Positions 62,291-64,000 of a DNA stretch of 64,000 nt are shown one piece after another. Source of the stretch: an uncultured Acidimicrobiales bacterium (GTDB lineage Bacteria > Actinomycetota > Acidimicrobiia > Acidimicrobiales > Bin134). The position numbers and the translations under genes are program-made. Positions within the stretch are counted from its first letter, which is position 1, and each line of letters begins with the position of its first letter. The stretch lies in contig OX638350.1 in NCBI GenBank assembly GCA_951813325.1, positions 248,001-312,000 of the forward strand, in the 5' to 3' direction. The notes below the pieces were generated by a model. The model made no database searches. It was not told the DNA's origin and saw only the letters and a list, made by a program, of their open reading frames with translations.

Positions 62291-63127
62291 GTGTTCACCC
62301 CTGGCTTTCGCTTGTTCTTCGGCTTCTTCGGCGCCGCAGTGGCCGCGGCCGCCGTCTATGGCGTGGCCAGCGGCAGCGCGGGGGACACCGAGTACTTCGC
62401 GGTGCTCAACGTGGAGAGCTGGGTTGGCGTTCTCAGCCTGGGCTACAAGGGCGGCATCGGCGACCATGTCGGCTACGCAGTGCTGATGGGCTTCGCGCTT
62501 TTGTCGGCGCTGGTGGCCATATTCCTGGTGGCCTTCCGAGATGCCGACGCCGAGTCGGTGGGCGAGCTGATGGACGACGGCCAGGTACCCGAGACCCAGG
62601 CCGACCTGGAGGCCAACTACTGGCCGGCGGTGGCCGCCTTCGGAGTGGGGGCCATGATCGTGGGGCTGGTCACCCACGCCACCATCTTCGTGATCGGGCT
62701 GGTGATCGTGGGAACGGCAGTATTCGAGTGGATGCTGACCGCGTGGGCCGACCGGGCCACCGCCGACCCGGTGGCCAACCGCAATCTCCGCAACCGCATC
62801 ATGGGTCCGGTCGAGTATCCGGTGACTGCGGCGCTCGGCGTGGCAGTGCTGGTATTGGCCCTTTCTCGTGTGCTGCTGGCCGTCTCCGAGTTCAGCGCGG
62901 TGATCGTGGCCGGTGTGGTGGCCACCGTGATCTTCTTCATCGCGGTCACGTTCGCGGTCGCCCCCAAGATCAGCCGGTCGGTGATCGCCGGTACGGTGGC
63001 CCTGATTTGTGTCGGCGTCCTGGTGGCCGGGGTGATCACCGCGGCAATCGGGTCGCGCGACTTCCACCACGAGGCGCCGGCCTCCGAGCACGGCGAGCCG
63101 GTGGACAATCACGGAGAGGCCGAGTGA
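62291..63127 (+). CDS. Unknown membrane protein of the oxidase cluster
   Basis: 278 aa from GTG at 62291, GGGAGGG upstream. About six to seven spans in pairs, acidic loops (DADAESVGELMDDGQVPE) and a His/Glu-rich end (DFHHEAPASEHGEPVDNHGEAE) that could bind metal. Not recognised as a named family. It lies between the III-like gene and ctaC; a role in oxidase assembly is inferred from its place. Confidence 0.75.
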   Translation: MFTPGFRLFFGFFGAAVAAAAVYGVASGSAGDTEYFAVLNVESWVGVLSLGYKGGIGDHVGYAVLMGFALLSALVAIFLVAFRDADAESVGELMDDGQVPETQADLEANYWPAVAAFGVGAMIVGLVTHATIFVIGLVIVGTAVFEWMLTAWADRATADPVANRNLRNRIMGPVEYPVTAALGVAVLVLALSRVLLAVSEFSAVIVAGVVATVIFFIAVTFAVAPKISRSVIAGTVALICVGVLVAGVITAAIGSRDFHHEAPASEHGEPVDNHGEAE

Positions 63128-63158
63128 TGGTCGCAATGTCGTCGAGGGGCGGTGCCCG

Positions 63159-64000
63159 ATGAGCAGTCGTCTCAAGGCGCTTGTCTGGCTGTCGAGCCTG
63201 CTGGTGATCGCTGGCACCATTGTCCTGATCGTGGTCAGCATCGTGGTCACCGACGACCACCCGCTCTCCACCTTGTCGCCGGTAGGCCGCCAGGGCCGCG
63301 ACATCGCCCGGCTCATCAACCCCATCTTCATCGTGGCCGGCGTGGTGTTCTTCTTGGTCCAAGGGGCGGTGCTGGCGCTGTGGTGGCGTTACCGGGTGGG
63401 CGGCTCCGACACTGGCGACGGTGAGTACGGCTACTACGAAGACGACGAGTTCCCCGAACAGATCCACGGCAACGACCGCCTCGAGATCGCTTGGACCATC
63501 GTGCCGACCATTCTGCTGGCGGTCATCTCGGTGTTCACCCTGGTGGGTTTGTTCGCCCTCGACGACGTGGAGGCTTCCGGCGAGGAAATGGTGGTCACCG
63601 TGATCGGCCAGCAGTGGTGGTGGGAGTACCAGTACCACCTGGACGGCGACACCACCACCCCTCCCGATTTCGTGACCGCCAACGAGCTGGTCATCCCGGT
63701 CGGGGTGGACATCCCCTTGGAGATCAAGTCACGCGACGTGATCCACTCCTTTTGGGTTCCCAAGCTGAACGGGAAGAAGGACGCCGTGCCCGGCCGTTCC
63801 CACGACTGGGTGATCCAAGCCGATAAGCCCGGCCGCTATCGGGGGCAGTGTACCGAGTTCTGCGGCCTGTCCCACGGTCTCATGAAAACGGTGGCCGTGG
63901 CCCTCACCCCCGCGGAGTTCGCCCAGTGGAAAGACAACCAAATGACGCTGGCGGCTCTTCCCGCTGAGGGCACTGACGCGTCTGAGGGCTGGGAGATCTT
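63159..64000 (+). CDS. ctaC: Cytochrome c oxidase subunit II (CtaC), 3' end beyond window
   Basis: At least 280 codons from ATG at 63159. Two membrane helices (KALVWLSSLLVIAGTIVLIV and INPIFIVAGVVFFLVQGAVL, third near WTIVPTILLAVISVFTLVG), then the CuA domain: QQWWWEY and CTEFCGLSHGLM (Cys, Cys, His, Met ligands) with His in DVIHSFWVP. All CuA ligands are present, so an active oxidase is expected, in contrast to the subunit-I-like protein. Confidence 0.93.
   Translation, partial: MSSRLKALVWLSSLLVIAGTIVLIVVSIVVTDDHPLSTLSPVGRQGRDIARLINPIFIVAGVVFFLVQGAVLALWWRYRVGGSDTGDGEYGYYEDDEFPEQIHGNDRLEIAWTIVPTILLAVISVFTLVGLFALDDVEASGEEMVVTVIGQQWWWEYQYHLDGDTTTPPDFVTANELVIPVGVDIPLEIKSRDVIHSFWVPKLNGKKDAVPGRSHDWVIQADKPGRYRGQCTEFCGLSHGLMKTVAVALTPAEFAQWKDNQMTLAALPAEGTDASEGWEI

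Overview
The window is high-GC DNA, densely coded, with short or overlapping intergenic junctions. It looks like an actinobacterium, most likely class Acidimicrobiia (inference). Supporting signs are a clpS-DUF2017 pair beside a ctaA/ctaB/cytochrome oxidase cluster, a tRNA Glu-Asp-Phe cluster of the actinobacterial type, secreted repeats of the form LLNVYRCQFNIDTQ-VPGGC, and many SDR, P450, VOC, SnoaL and thiolase-like lipid genes. No rRNA or plasmid/phage structural genes are seen, so this is chromosome carrying one integrated island.

Layout. 1-1.4 kb: a SnoaL-like gene at the edge and a toxin gene flanked by two related antitoxins. 1.5-5.8 kb: SDR, an unknown two-repeat protein, an amidohydrolase and a P450. 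5.8-11.2 kb: a complete branched-chain-amino-acid-type ABC importer (binding protein, two permeases, two ATPases). 11.2-26 kb: oxidation and acyl-CoA genes (SDRs, VOC protein, P450, [3Fe-4S] ferredoxin, DUF35 protein, acyl-CoA synthetase, thiolase-like protein, Old Yellow Enzyme), resembling actinobacterial steroid/terpenoid catabolism, mixed with decayed genes: two crippled FAD dehydrogenases, one split by a 160-bp MITE, and a HicA toxin with an early amber codon. 26-27.3 kb: a second MITE copy, a decayed restriction-modification locus and a small protein. 27.3-33.4 kb: a second full Liv-type importer on the minus strand. 33.5-40.9 kb: alpha-hydroxy-acid dehydrogenase, ketopantoate-reductase-like, class II aldolase, ChbG deacetylase, PhyH, VOC and 2OG-Fe(II) oxygenase genes, then a Phd/VapC pair.

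40.9-55.4 kb: tRNA-Phe and tRNA-Asp, then a 14.2-kb genomic island that ends inside tRNA-Glu. It has a tyrosine integrase at the tRNA end, a 24-bp att repeat (one mismatch) at both ends, and paired GTCCCACA boxes near both ends. Cargo: a toxin-antitoxin pair, fused and frameshifted gene scraps, an AAA ATPase + TOPRIM (DUF3226) pair that is a candidate anti-phage module, a 540-aa membrane protein, secreted proteins, and a repeat protein interrupted by one in-frame TGA. Removing the island would restore a contiguous Glu-Asp-Phe tRNA cluster.

55.5-64 kb: housekeeping genes: NfeD and SPFH membrane proteins, DUF2017, ClpS, heme A synthase, heme O synthase, and an oxidase cluster containing a subunit-I-like protein that lacks the heme/copper ligands, a subunit-III-like protein, an unknown membrane protein, and a normal CuA subunit II running off the right edge.
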